A DNA stretch of 64,000 bases from Winogradskyella ludwigii (GCF_013403985.1 NZ_JABFDF010000004.1:310001-374000); one strand, 5' to 3'. Counted from the first letter of the stretch, positions 42,783-54,028 are shown. Notes: a model not told the origin generated them from the sequence alone. Made by a program: numbers and translations.

Positions 42783-43943
42783 ATGAAATCGAGAAAATTA
42801 TTAATGATTCCTGGCCCAATAGAATTTGAAAGTGAAGTGATGCAATGTATGGCAGTACCAACTCCTAGCCATGTGTCGCCAGATTTTATAGACTGCTTTG
42901 CCAATAGTTTAAAACTAATGAAAAACGTTTGGCAATGCCCTTCTGGTCAACCATTCATAATAGCAGGAACAGGTACACTGGCTATGGACGTGGCTGCTGC
43001 AAACCTAATAGAAACCGGTGATAAAGCCCTTGTAATAGCTACAGGCTACTTTGGTTTACGTTATGCCGAAATCTTAAAAAGATATGGAGCTCAGGTAGAT
43101 ATCCTTGAAGCTGAAGTCGGTGACATTGTACCTTTAGAACTTATAGAACAACAACTAAAAGCTAAAAGCTATAAACTGTTAACGTTTACTCACGTAGACA
43201 CATCAACAGCTGTTTTAAATGATGCTAAACGTATTGGTGCCTTAGGTAAAAAGTACAACGTATTAACCATTCTAGACGGTGTTTGTTCTGTTGCTGGCGA
43301 AGAAATTAAACAAGAAGATTGGGGAATTGATGTGGTACTTACAGCATCCCAAAAAGCAATAGGCGTTCCTCCAGGATTAGCGCTTTTAGTGGCTTCTCAA
43401 AATGCAATGAAAGCATTTGAACAACGAACAAGTCCTGTTGCTAATTACTATGGAGATTGGGCCAATTGGTTACCAATAATGAAAGCTTATGAAAATAAAC
43501 AAGCCTCTTATTTTGGAACACCAGCCGTGAATCTTGTAATTGCTTTAGAAAAAAGTTTACAACTCATTTCAAAAGAGGGGCTAGACCATCGTTTCGACCG
43601 ACATAAAAGAGCAGGAAAAGCTATGCGAGCTGCAATCAAAGCTTTAGGCCTGGACTTATTATCAAAAAACGAACACGTTTCTGCAAACACCTTATCTGCT
43701 CCATTATATCCAAGCACAATAGATACAAGCTCATTTTTAAAGGCCGTAAATCAAGAAGGAGTTATACTGGCTGGTGGTCTTTTGCCGCAATTAAAAAATA
43801 ATTACTTTAGAATTGGACACATGGGATCGGTAAACAAGAATGATTTACTCGCAACGGTTGGAGCCATTGAATCAGCGTTAAAGAACAATGGCTATTCACA
43901 TGAATTAGGATTAGGAACAGCTCAAATATTAAAACACTTCTAA
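42783..43943 (+). CDS. Class V aminotransferase (alanine/serine-glyoxylate aminotransferase-like)
   Basis: The 386-aa PLP enzyme starts MIPGPIEFESEVMQCMAVPTPSHVSPDF, typical of alanine-glyoxylate aminotransferases. It contains AGTGTLAMDVAAANL (cofactor phosphate site), TFTHVDTSTAVLND and ILDGVCSVAGEE (Asp binding the pyridine ring), and the Schiff-base lysine in VLTASQKAIGVPPGLAL (about residue 192). A glyoxylate/serine/alanine substrate is likely but not provable from sequence; phosphonate-type aminotransferases are the alternative. It is followed 8 bp later by an ABC ATPase and belongs to the ribB-crp operon. Confidence 0.85.
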   Translation: MKSRKLLMIPGPIEFESEVMQCMAVPTPSHVSPDFIDCFANSLKLMKNVWQCPSGQPFIIAGTGTLAMDVAAANLIETGDKALVIATGYFGLRYAEILKRYGAQVDILEAEVGDIVPLELIEQQLKAKSYKLLTFTHVDTSTAVLNDAKRIGALGKKYNVLTILDGVCSVAGEEIKQEDWGIDVVLTASQKAIGVPPGLALLVASQNAMKAFEQRTSPVANYYGDWANWLPIMKAYENKQASYFGTPAVNLVIALEKSLQLISKEGLDHRFDRHKRAGKAMRAAIKALGLDLLSKNEHVSANTLSAPLYPSTIDTSSFLKAVNQEGVILAGGLLPQLKNNYFRIGHMGSVNKNDLLATVGAIESALKNNGYSHELGLGTAQILKHF

Positions 43944-43951
43944 CTAGACTA

Positions 43952-45187
43952 ATGACAACATCACATCAGCATTACGCCATTGAAGACACTGCACGTTCAC
44001 CACAAAAGCAATGGTTACCGCTGCTACTTAGTGGTTCTTATAAATTACCAGGAATAGAAGGCAAACGAGGGGCTTTATTTTCAAATGCGGTGTTAGAAAA
44101 ATATATTGAAGAGGAAGAAAAGCACGATAATTTTGAGTTAACATCAGGACTAAACAGAAGCCTGAGAACATTATCTTCAGGTGAGCAAAAAAAAGCATTA
44201 CTGTCGCATTTGCTCCAACAAGACCCTGATTTTATCGTCTTAAATAATCCTTACGAAGCGCTAGATAAAGCATCTGTATCCGTATTAAAAGAAGAATTAA
44301 TGTCGTTGTCTAAAAGCATGCCCATTGTATTAATTTTCAACAGGCAAGACGATCTGTTACCCGTAATGACGCATATGATTACATTTGAAAAAACAGAGCT
44401 TAAAGCCGTGGTACCCATTGAAGACTATAGGTTTAAAAGAAGTACGTTTGTTTTTGATAAGGACATCCCTTCGGAGATAACAACCTACACCAATATTCCA
44501 GAAGTGCTCGTAGAACTTAAGAATGTCAATGTGAATTATGAGGATCGTACCATTCTAAAAGATATCAACTGGACCATCAAGAAAAAAGAATTTTGGCATT
44601 TAATTGGCCCTAATGGCTCTGGCAAAACGACCTTATTATCCATGATTTATGGGAACAATTCCAAGGGTTATGGTCAAGAGGTATATCTTTTTGGTCAGAA
44701 AAAAGGCTCTGGTGAAAGTGTTTGGGATATCAAACAGAAAATCGGCTATATTAGTCCTGCGATGTTAGAGTTATTTAAACGTAGCTATACTGTAGAGCAA
44801 ATGATTATTTCGGGCTTTTATGATAGTATTGGCTTATATCAAACACCATCTACCGCACAAATACTTGCCGCTGCTCAGTGGATGGAGGTCTTAAATTTAA
44901 GCGACCAAAAAAACACCTCATTTCTCAAATTATCGCCAACTGTTCAACGCTTAATATTAATAGCAAGAGCGATGATTAAACATCCACCGTTATTGATCTT
45001 AGATGAACCCTTAATTAATGTTGATGATCACGGTAGAGCACTTATTTCCGCTTTAATAAACAAAATCGCCAAAGAAAGTGAGACTAGTATATTATTTGTG
45101 GCCCATCGCGATGAGGCTAACATTAATCCTGATTTTATCTATGAGCTTCACCCTTCTCCACAAGGGTCTGTAGGTATTCAGAAATAA
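43952..45187 (+). CDS. ModF/PhrA-like ABC ATPase with two complementary half-sites
   Basis: The 411-aa soluble ABC protein lacks membrane domains. The N-terminal half has a signature motif (LSSGEQKKALL, about residue 73) but no Walker A, and its Walker B is altered (FIVLNNPYEALD). The C-terminal half has an intact Walker A (GPNGSGKTT, about 219) and Walker B (LLILDEPLINVDD, about 350), but its signature reads LSPTVQRLILIARAM in place of LSGGQ. Such proteins (ModF, PhrA) are poorly understood and often called photorepair or molybdate-associated. It is the last gene of the ribB-crp operon. Confidence 0.8.
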   Translation: MTTSHQHYAIEDTARSPQKQWLPLLLSGSYKLPGIEGKRGALFSNAVLEKYIEEEEKHDNFELTSGLNRSLRTLSSGEQKKALLSHLLQQDPDFIVLNNPYEALDKASVSVLKEELMSLSKSMPIVLIFNRQDDLLPVMTHMITFEKTELKAVVPIEDYRFKRSTFVFDKDIPSEITTYTNIPEVLVELKNVNVNYEDRTILKDINWTIKKKEFWHLIGPNGSGKTTLLSMIYGNNSKGYGQEVYLFGQKKGSGESVWDIKQKIGYISPAMLELFKRSYTVEQMIISGFYDSIGLYQTPSTAQILAAAQWMEVLNLSDQKNTSFLKLSPTVQRLILIARAMIKHPPLLILDEPLINVDDHGRALISALINKIAKESETSILFVAHRDEANINPDFIYELHPSPQGSVGIQK

Positions 45188-45333
45188 CATATAGCGCGGT
45201 ATTACTTATAATGCAGAAATATTAAAGATAAAACACGAATCACATTAACACTACAAAACAATTTGCTAATTGATGATGTTACAACATGAAGCTGAAAATT
45301 TATTGTTTTTGATTGTGGTGGAAATTCAACATA

Positions 45334-45387
45334 AAAAAACTGAGTTTAAAAAAGCCATAACAAGCTAATTTTTAAACTCAGTTTTTA
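45334..45387. terminator. Bidirectional intrinsic terminator
   Basis: AAAAACTGAGTTTAAAAA and TTTTTAAACTCAGTTTTT form an 18-bp stem around a 16-nt loop. It lies between the ABC gene (plus) and the ankyrin gene (minus). The 147 bases from 45188 to it show nothing else. Confidence 0.9.
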
Positions 45388-45406
45388 ATTTATAGAAACG
45401 TACCTA

Positions 45407-45880
45407 TTAACTTAAAAGCTCAACAAGTTCAGTAAATTTCTTGTCTTTAGCATAGTCTAAAGCTGTTTTACCAGCTGTATCAGTAATACTAGTATCTGCC
45501 TTATGTTCTAAAAGCAATTTTACAATATCTATTTTGTTGTACTGGGTAGCAAAACTTAAAGCGCTTGTTCCATCTTTGTTAACTGCATTAATATCTGCAC
45601 CATTTGCTAATAATGTTGTTGCCAAGGACGTATTTCCTTTGAAGCTTACTCCAATCAACGCTGTATTACCTGAGCCATCTTTGGCATTAATATCTGCATT
45701 ATTTTCAAGAAGAATACTAGTAGCTTCTTCATTATCAAAATAGGTAGCTAAAATAAGAGGCGTAAATCCACGTGCATCTTTTTCATTGACTAAGTTGGGA
45801 TTTATACACATCAAAGCTTTTAATCGATCTTTATCTCCTGCTTTTATAGCTTCAAATAAAACATCTGTATCTCTTTTCAT
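45407..45880 (-). CDS. Ankyrin-repeat protein downstream of katG
   Basis: The 157-aa protein consists of four ankyrin repeats of about 33 residues (ARGFTPLILATYFDNEEATSILLENNADIN, GSGNTALIGVSFKGNTSLATTLLANGADIN, KDGTSALSFATQYNKIDIVKLLLEHKADTS, and a terminal one) with no signal peptide. Ankyrin genes downstream of catalase genes are known (ankB-katB in Pseudomonas) and are needed for full catalase activity there, so a KatG-assisting role is a reasonable inference. Two repeats around the ends are degenerate, as usual for capping repeats. Confidence 0.9.
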   Translation of the reverse strand: MKRDTDVLFEAIKAGDKDRLKALMCINPNLVNEKDARGFTPLILATYFDNEEATSILLENNADINAKDGSGNTALIGVSFKGNTSLATTLLANGADINAVNKDGTSALSFATQYNKIDIVKLLLEHKADTSITDTAGKTALDYAKDKKFTELVELLS

Positions 45881-45899
45881 AATTTATAAAGTTTTAATT

Positions 45900-45933
45900 A
45901 AAAAGGAATGCACCTATAAAGTCCATTCCTTTT
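45900..45933 (-). terminator. Terminator/attenuator between katG and the ankyrin gene
   Basis: AAAAGGAATG (45901-45910) pairs with CATTCCTTTT (45924-45933); in the minus sense a U-run follows. It probably reduces transcription into the ankyrin gene. Confidence 0.8.
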
Positions 45934-45956
45934 CAAAATATCAGTGTTTATACGTT

Positions 45957-48242
<2,286 letters not shown>

Positions 48243-48389
48243 TTATAATATTTTATTATCTAATATTTCGATAACTAAAAACTATAGAAAACAAATAAGC
48301 GATAGGAAAAACAAATAAAATTGTGAGGTATTTAAGAATTAATATCCAAAAAAATTCGTAATTTTCTGTACGAATTAAAATCTATACAT

Positions 48390-48629
48390 ATGAGCACTAC
48401 AGAATATACAAAAGTTTATTACGGAAATTTTATCTTAGTTACACGCGTTAAAGATGAATTGGAACATGAAGGCATAGTTCCTATTGTTAAAGACGAAGGA
48501 GAGTCACAACGTTTAGCAGGTTATGCATCCATGAACCAAGGTTATCAAGAAGTCTTTGTTCATAATGATGAATTAGACAAAGCCATGATTATTGTAAATC
48601 GTGTTACTGCACAAATGGAAGCGTCTTAA
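48390..48629 (+). CDS. DUF2007 small signal-transducing-type protein
   Basis: The 79-aa protein matches DUF2007: YTKVYYGNFILVTRVKDELEHEGIVPIVKDEGESQRLAGYA and a C-terminal EVFVHNDELDKAMIIVNRV, a PII-like ferredoxin fold that places the VKDE loop and hydrophobic strands in order. Function is unknown. It is a single-gene unit between katG (divergent) and the ABC-F gene (convergent). Confidence 0.88.
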   Translation: MSTTEYTKVYYGNFILVTRVKDELEHEGIVPIVKDEGESQRLAGYASMNQGYQEVFVHNDELDKAMIIVNRVTAQMEAS

Positions 48630-48708
48630 ATTTGAAGCTTTAAAAGAATGAGACTTTGATATAAGTAAAGTTGATATATCCTTTTCTACATCCTAATTAT
48701 TATTAAAC

Positions 48709-48742
48709 AAAAAATGCTGGTATTTAAAATACCAGCATTTTT
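48709..48742. terminator. Bidirectional intrinsic terminator
   Basis: AAAATGCTGGTATTT and AAATACCAGCATTTT form a long stem with A- and T-runs, between DUF2007 (plus) and ABC-F (minus). Confidence 0.92.
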
Positions 48743-48763
48743 ATTATATAAAACGTATAAGAC

Positions 48764-50389
48764 TTATAAAGCTACTCCATACATCTTCTCACGCAGTTCT
48801 TTTATCTTCTTATCACTCATATACTCATCAAAGGTTGTATAACGATCAATAACTCCATTTGGTGTTAATTCTATAATTCGGTTACCAACGGTTTGTGCAA
48901 ACTCATGATCATGGGTTGTTAACATTATAGTTCCCTTAAAGTTGGTCAATGAATTATTAAATGCAGTAATACTTTCTAAATCTAAGTGATTTGTAGGTTC
49001 GTCTAACATTAATACATTAGCTCTCATCATCATCATTCTACTTAGCATACAACGTACTTTTTCTCCTCCAGATAATACATCTGATGTTTTTAAAGCTTCT
49101 TCTCCACTAAAAATCATCTTACCTAGAAAGCCCCTAATATTTACTTCTTCACGCTCTTCTTCTGTTTGTGCCCATTGACGTAACCAATCTACTAAAGATA
49201 ATTTGTTATTAAAAAACTCACTATTATCTAAAGGTAAATACGATTGTGTGGTTGTGACTCCCCAATCAAACCGACCAGAATCTGCTTGTTCTTTTCCATT
49301 AAGAATTTGATAAAACGCGCTTGTAGCTCTAGAATCCTTAGAGTACACAACCACTTTATCTCCTTTATTTAAGTTGATGTCAATATTTTTAAATAAGATC
49401 TCATTTTCTAAACTTGCAGAAAGCCCTTCAACATTTAAAATTTGATCTCCAGCTTCGCGATCGCGTTCAAAAATAATAGCTGGATAACGACGACTAGAAC
49501 GCTTGATATCCGAAATATTCAATTTCTCAATCATTTTCTTTCTACTCGTTGCTTGTTTTGATTTTGCAACATTGGCAGAGAAACGACGAATAAAATCTTC
49601 TAATTCTTTCTTCTTTTCTTCGGCCTTTTTATTCTGTTGTGCATGTTGTCTTGCGGCTAATTGAGACGACTCGTACCAAAACGTATAATTACCTGAGAAA
49701 TGGTTGATTTTTCCGAAGTCAATATCCGAAATATGTGTACAAACGGAATCTAAAAAGTGTCTATCGTGAGAAACCACAATAACACAGTTTTCATAATTCG
49801 CTAAAAAGTTTTCTAACCACGTAATAGTTTCGTAATCTAGATCATTGGTAGGCTCATCCATGATTAATAAATCTGGATTACCAAATAAAGCTTGCGCTAA
49901 TAACACACGTACTTTTTGTTTACCATCTAAATCTTTCATTAAGGTGTAATGGTATTCTTCTTTAATCCCTAAGTTAGATAACATGGCTGCTGCATCACTA
50001 TCTGCATTCCAACCATTCATTTCTTCAAATTGCACTTGAAGTTCTCCTATCTTATCGGCATTTGCATCTGTATAATCCGCGTAAAGCGCATCTAATTGCG
50101 ACTTTAACTTATATAAAGGTTTATTTCCTTTTAATATCGTTTCTAAAACAGTGTCGTCGTCATGCAAGTTGTGATTTTGCTCTAAAACAGACATACGTTT
50201 GCCTGGTTCTAAATGTACACTTCCAGAAGTAGGATCCATTTTGTCTGCAATAATCTTTAAAAATGTAGATTTTCCGGCACCATTGGCACCAATAATTCCG
50301 TAGCAATTACCATTATGAAACGTGGTGCTTACTTCATCAAAAAGTATGCGTTTTCCGAATTGAACCGAAAGATTAGAAACTGATAACAT
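48764..50389 (-). CDS. ABC-F ATPase of the YbiT subgroup, second Walker A lost
   Basis: The 541-aa protein has two ABC domains and no membrane segment. NBD1 has Walker A (GANGAGKST), signature-like LDGKQKVRVLLAQALF and Walker B (LLIMDEPTNDLD). The linker with ARQHAQQNKKAEEKKKELEDFIRRFSANVAKSKQATSRKK matches YbiT. NBD2 retains the LSGGEKVRCMLSRMMMM signature and LMLDEPTNHLD, but Walker A is replaced (VVVYSKDSRATSAF). The start at 50389 (MLSVSNLSVQFGK) is supported by family alignment and by the promoter upstream. ABC-F proteins act on ribosomes; YbiT's exact role is unclear. Confidence 0.9.
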   Translation of the reverse strand: MLSVSNLSVQFGKRILFDEVSTTFHNGNCYGIIGANGAGKSTFLKIIADKMDPTSGSVHLEPGKRMSVLEQNHNLHDDDTVLETILKGNKPLYKLKSQLDALYADYTDANADKIGELQVQFEEMNGWNADSDAAAMLSNLGIKEEYHYTLMKDLDGKQKVRVLLAQALFGNPDLLIMDEPTNDLDYETITWLENFLANYENCVIVVSHDRHFLDSVCTHISDIDFGKINHFSGNYTFWYESSQLAARQHAQQNKKAEEKKKELEDFIRRFSANVAKSKQATSRKKMIEKLNISDIKRSSRRYPAIIFERDREAGDQILNVEGLSASLENEILFKNIDINLNKGDKVVVYSKDSRATSAFYQILNGKEQADSGRFDWGVTTTQSYLPLDNSEFFNNKLSLVDWLRQWAQTEEEREEVNIRGFLGKMIFSGEEALKTSDVLSGGEKVRCMLSRMMMMRANVLMLDEPTNHLDLESITAFNNSLTNFKGTIMLTTHDHEFAQTVGNRIIELTPNGVIDRYTTFDEYMSDKKIKELREKMYGVAL

Positions 50390-50446
50390 ATATAAAAACT
50401 TTAATGTGTTAGCCTTATTAATAATTAAGGCATTTTTTTGAGAGTG

Positions 50447-50454
50447 CAAAAGTA
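50447..50454 (-). promoter_or_regulatory. -7 promoter element of the ABC-F gene
   Basis: On the minus strand TACTTTTG fits TAnnTTTG and places transcription start about 50 nt upstream of the ATG at 50389. An upstream in-frame TTG falls within this box and is therefore not the start. Confidence 0.65.
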
Positions 50455-50710
50455 AAAAAATTAAGCCAAATTAAATCACATAACTGAATTAGGTATGTAA
50501 AACAACGCTAAAATGTAACTTGCGCTTTAATTTGCAATTCATTTTTACCTTAAAGTATTTAAAATAAGACGTGTACAATAATTCAAAATCAAGGTCTCTT
50601 GAAGTTTTACAGTTATCCTATTGGTCGTTTGTAATTATAACTTGAACGAAATATACAGGCACTTCTCAAGATTTAACGCGGTATTAACAACAGTTGCGCA
50701 ATGCATCATA

Positions 50711-50718
50711 TATTTTTG
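50711..50718 (+). promoter_or_regulatory. -7 promoter element of the thioredoxin-like lipoprotein gene
   Basis: TATTTTTG fits TAnnTTTG. Predicted start near 50725 leaves a 19-nt leader to the ATG at 50744, ruling out the in-frame starts upstream. Confidence 0.6.
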
Positions 50719-50743
50719 TTTCACTAATTTTTATAATAAAAAC

Positions 50744-52204
50744 ATGCTCACTAGACATTTAGTTCTTGCTATTACTTTGCTGTCAACTGTTTTTGGATGT
50801 CAATTCAAAGGAGGAAATACTAGTGACGCGACCTATATTGGTGGCGAAATTATAAATCCAAAAAACAATAGTGTTGTACTTTATAATACTAATGGACAAA
50901 TTTTGGACTCTATTACTCTAGATAATGATAATAGATTTATTTTTAAAATAGATAATCTTAACCCTGGTTTGTATTCATTAACACATGGTGGCGAATACCA
51001 AATGCTATTGTTAGAACCTAGTGATAGTATTATGTTTCGTTTAAATACGTACGATTTTGATGAGTCTTTAGTCTTTACAGGAAAAGGTGCTAAAAAGAAT
51101 AATTACCTCCTTAAAACGTATTTGTCTAACGAAAAAGAGGCAAAACAATTGGTTAAGTATTCTAAAATGGAACCTGAAGTCTTTAACGATTTTGTTGAAA
51201 ACAGACGCCAAAAACAATTGGCAGATTTTCAAAAGTTTTTAGTTAAGAATGAAGAATCTGAGTTTTTTAAATCCATTATCGAAGCAAATATTAATTACAA
51301 TACGTATGCAGATAAAGAAATCTATCCTTTTGCTTATTTTGGCAATAACAAGTTAATTCACATTAAAGATTTACCTGAAGATTTTTTCGCACACCGAAAA
51401 GATATTGATTATGATGCCACACATTTAAGTCGGTTCTTTGCATACAACCGTTTTCTATTTTCTCATATAGATAATTTAGCGATTCATAATTATTATAAAG
51501 ATAATGCCTACCACAGTAAGTTTAATAGGCATGCTATGGGTTACAACAAGTCTAAACTAGATTTAATTGATAGTATTATCACTGACCCAATTATTAAAAA
51601 TAATTTATTAAAATATAAAGCTCGCGAATACATTAGTTATAACCACACCGAAGATGAAGCTAACGAAATCCTAGATTATTACTTAGATAAAAGCACCAAC
51701 GAAGACGATAAGGCATACATGACCGATTTGGTATCGTCATTAAAATTATTGCGTCAAGGTAATCCATTACCTAATATTTCTATTGTTAATTATAACGACA
51801 CAGAACATTTCATAAATTCAATTATTACAAAACCAACCATAATATATTTCTGGTCGTCTAATTCTAAATCGCAATACAGAAATAGCCATTATATGGTAGA
51901 TAAATTGAAATCAAACTTTCCTCAGACAGATTTTATTTCAATTAATGTAAACGATAACAATGATAAATTTTGGAAGAAAATTATTGATAATTACAACTTT
52001 CCAACGATTAATGAATTTAAATTTAAGAATTCTAAATCTGCACGGAAAACACTCGCTGTAAACTACTTAAATAAATGTATTATTGTAGATGAACATGGAA
52101 TCATTTTACATGCTAATGCCAATATCTTTAATTCTGAGTTTAACGAAACCCTTGAAGGTTTACTACAAAAAAAGCATCTTATTGTAAAACAAGATGCTCT
52201 TTAA
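50744..52204 (+). CDS. TlpA-like thioredoxin-fold lipoprotein without the CxxC
   Basis: The 486-aa lipoprotein (lipobox VFGC, Cys at residue 19) has a DUF4369-like N-terminal domain (IGGEIINPKNNSVVLYNTNGQILDSITLDNDNRFIF). A helical middle and a C-terminal thioredoxin fold follow (about 370-480, PTIIYFWSSNSKSQYRNSHYMVDKLKSNF). Where TlpA/ResA proteins have the redox CxxC after the first strand, this one reads SSNSKS, so it cannot do disulfide exchange. The start at 50744 gives a proper lipoprotein signal and fits the promoter. A binding or scaffold function is inferred. Confidence 0.8.
   Translation: MLTRHLVLAITLLSTVFGCQFKGGNTSDATYIGGEIINPKNNSVVLYNTNGQILDSITLDNDNRFIFKIDNLNPGLYSLTHGGEYQMLLLEPSDSIMFRLNTYDFDESLVFTGKGAKKNNYLLKTYLSNEKEAKQLVKYSKMEPEVFNDFVENRRQKQLADFQKFLVKNEESEFFKSIIEANINYNTYADKEIYPFAYFGNNKLIHIKDLPEDFFAHRKDIDYDATHLSRFFAYNRFLFSHIDNLAIHNYYKDNAYHSKFNRHAMGYNKSKLDLIDSIITDPIIKNNLLKYKAREYISYNHTEDEANEILDYYLDKSTNEDDKAYMTDLVSSLKLLRQGNPLPNISIVNYNDTEHFINSIITKPTIIYFWSSNSKSQYRNSHYMVDKLKSNFPQTDFISINVNDNNDKFWKKIIDNYNFPTINEFKFKNSKSARKTLAVNYLNKCIIVDEHGIILHANANIFNSEFNETLEGLLQKKHLIVKQDAL
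52170..52202. terminator. Terminator for the transaldolase gene, overlapping the end of the lipoprotein gene
   Basis: AGCATCTT (52173-52180) pairs with AAGATGCT (52191-52198). In the minus sense a run of seven U follows the stem, just past the transaldolase stop. It lies within the last codons of the plus-strand gene. Confidence 0.8.
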
Positions 52205-52222
52205 TATATTGTAGAAATTTAT

Positions 52223-52876
52223 TTAATTTCCTTTCTTATAATCTGCTAAGAACTTTTCTAAACCACTATCTGTTAATGGGTGTCTAAGTAATCCTGTGAT
52301 AGAACTTAAAGGACCTGTCATAACATCTGCGCCTAATTTAGCACAATCAATAACATGCATTGTATGACGTACAGATGCTGCTAAAATTTGAGTTTCAAAA
52401 GCATAATTATCATAAATATGTCTGATCTCTGCAACTAGGTTTAAACCGTCTGTAGAAATATCATCCAAACGACCAATAAATGGCGAAACATAAGTAGCAC
52501 CTGCTTTTGCTGCTAATAATGCCTGACCAGGAGAAAACACTAAAGTAACATTAGTTTTAATTCCTCTATCTGAAAAATATTTACAAGCCTTAATACCATC
52601 TTTAATCATTGGTAATTTTACAACGATTTGCTCGTGTAATTCTGCTAAAGCTTCCCCTTCTTTAACCATACCCTCAAAATCGGTAGAAATTACTTCCGCA
52701 GAAACATCACCATCTACAATATTACAAATAGCAACATAATGCTTCATAATATTGTCTATTCCAGTAATACCTTCTTTAGCCATTAATGATGGGTTTGTAG
52801 TTACACCATCTAAAATACCCATATCTTGAGCATCTTTAATATCCTCTAGGTTTGCTGTATCAATAAAAAATTTCAT
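52223..52876 (-). CDS. fsa: Transaldolase/fructose-6-phosphate aldolase (TalC-type)
   Basis: The 217-aa class I aldolase fits the short TalC/FSA group, with [32 protein letters not shown] at the N terminus. The Schiff-base lysine lies in [34 protein letters not shown] (about residue 83), and [24 protein letters not shown] at the C terminus. It belongs to the pentose phosphate pathway (sedoheptulose-7-phosphate/glyceraldehyde-3-phosphate transfer). In this family transaldolase and fructose-6-phosphate aldolase activity differ by few residues, so activity should be read as transaldolase-like. Confidence 0.9.
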   Translation of the reverse strand: MKFFIDTANLEDIKDAQDMGILDGVTTNPSLMAKEGITGIDNIMKHYVAICNIVDGDVSAEVISTDFEGMVKEGEALAELHEQIVVKLPMIKDGIKACKYFSDRGIKTNVTLVFSPGQALLAAKAGATYVSPFIGRLDDISTDGLNLVAEIRHIYDNYAFETQILAASVRHTMHVIDCAKLGADVMTGPLSSITGLLRHPLTDSGLEKFLADYKKGN

Positions 52877-52932
52877 AATAAAAATGTGTTTTTATTTCCT
52901 CTATAAAAGAGAATCTAGTTTTTGAATTCTCA

Positions 52933-52940
52933 CAAATTTA
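52933..52940 (-). promoter_or_regulatory. -7 promoter element of the transaldolase gene
   Basis: On the minus strand TAAATTTG fits TAnnTTTG, about 57 nt upstream of the ATG. Confidence 0.5.
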
Positions 52941-52983
52941 CGACTTAAAGCCTTATTTATAAGTATGATTATTCAGAATATTT

Positions 52984-53787
52984 TTACAACTTATAATGAT
53001 TCATCAACAACCGCTCATAAACACTATCCGGAAGAATACGTTTTAAAACAATAGAGAATTTCTGCATAAAGGCGCCAACCTTGTAATGAATTTTAGGATT
53101 CTTAGTTTCTATGATCTTAAAAATAGCTTCAGCCATTTGTTTTGGATCACTTCCTCCATCGACATGCTCATCCATCATGCTTAACGTCGCTCCATAAGTT
53201 TCTCTGTATGGAGATGTATCTAGAGCTGGTGCATGATAACGACCAGCGGCAATATTGGTTGCAAAATCGCCAGGAGCCACATTAGTCATGTTTATATTAA
53301 AACCCTTTAATTCCATTCTGAAGGCTTCAGTTATTAACTCTAGAGCGCCTTTACTTGCGCTGTAAATCCCTCTATATGGTAAACCCATATAACCGGCAAT
53401 TGACGTCACATTAATAATTAAGCCAGAATTTTGCTTACGCATTGTTGGTAAAACTGCTTTAATGACGTTAATTGGGCCAAAGAGATTGGTTTCAAAATTG
53501 CGTTTTATTTCTTCATCAGGAATTTCTTCAATTGGTCCTGTAATTCCTGCTCCTGCATTATTTAAAAGTATATCTATTCTAGATTCGTGATCTAAAACTT
53601 CAGCAATACATTGAGAAATGGTTTCACTTTTAGTAACATCTAAAGCTACAATTGGAAATTTACTATCGGGATAATTCTTTGGATTTCTGCTTGTGCCATA
53701 AACCTTAAAACCTTTGGATTGAAGAAACTCACCAACGGACTTCCCTATTCCAGAAGAGCCACCTGTTATTAATACAACTTTAGACAT
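52984..53787 (-). CDS. Short-chain dehydrogenase/reductase
   Basis: The 267-aa classical SDR has the cofactor motif TGGSSGIGKS (residues 8-17), LLNNAGAG, a catalytic Ser in INVTSIAGYMG and the YSASK motif (Tyr and Lys). A C-terminal helical region (MQKFSIVLKRILPDSVYERLLMNHYKL) is typical of 11-beta-hydroxysteroid-like or lipid-acting SDRs. The Rossmann loop followed by an Arg-Asn in GTSRNPK suggests NADPH. The substrate is unknown and the gene stands alone. Confidence 0.88.
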   Translation of the reverse strand: MSKVVLITGGSSGIGKSVGEFLQSKGFKVYGTSRNPKNYPDSKFPIVALDVTKSETISQCIAEVLDHESRIDILLNNAGAGITGPIEEIPDEEIKRNFETNLFGPINVIKAVLPTMRKQNSGLIINVTSIAGYMGLPYRGIYSASKGALELITEAFRMELKGFNINMTNVAPGDFATNIAAGRYHAPALDTSPYRETYGATLSMMDEHVDGGSDPKQMAEAIFKIIETKNPKIHYKVGAFMQKFSIVLKRILPDSVYERLLMNHYKL

Positions 53788-53929
53788 ACTATTTTATAAA
53801 TTATAATATCGAAAATACAAATTCTGAAATTGGTAGAAATGAAAAAACAATTTCGGTTAGATGTTTTTTAAACTGAAAAAATCTCGATTAGCCAAGGCTT
53901 TCAAGATTTGAGTTTAGGGTACAAAAAAA

Positions 53930-54023
53930 GGCAAGCTACCTACATCACACCGCTACGACCATTTACCTTTGCTGCGTTCCCGCCCTGGAGGATTCAACAG
54001 GAGCTGGTTGTGTAGGACTTGCC
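53930..54023 (-). ncRNA. ffs: Signal recognition particle 4.5S RNA (small bacterial type)
   Basis: Read on the minus strand from 54023, GGCAAGTCCTACACA pairs with the 3' part TGTAGGTAGCTTGCC, giving a long rod. The apical part contains CCAGGGCGGGAACGCAGCAA, the helix-8 consensus with its two symmetric loops (compare GGAAGGAAGCAGC of E. coli), which binds Ffh. The RNA is about 94 nt and ends in a T-run (plus-strand A-run 53922-53929). A consensus promoter lies immediately upstream. Confidence 0.92.
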
Positions 54024-54028
54024 AGGTG

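Larger units (their letters stand above)
50390..50743. other. Divergent intergenic region between ABC-F and a thioredoxin-like gene
   Basis: The 354-bp gap holds promoters for both genes (50447-50454 minus, 50711-50718 plus). The middle (50455-50700) contains no ORF with a plausible start and no stable hairpin that I can see. Confidence 0.6.

Noticed and set aside
50390..50449. ABC-F start at the in-frame TTG 50449
   Set aside because: It lies inside the -7 box of the promoter, and family members start at the MLSVSNLSVQFGK methionine.
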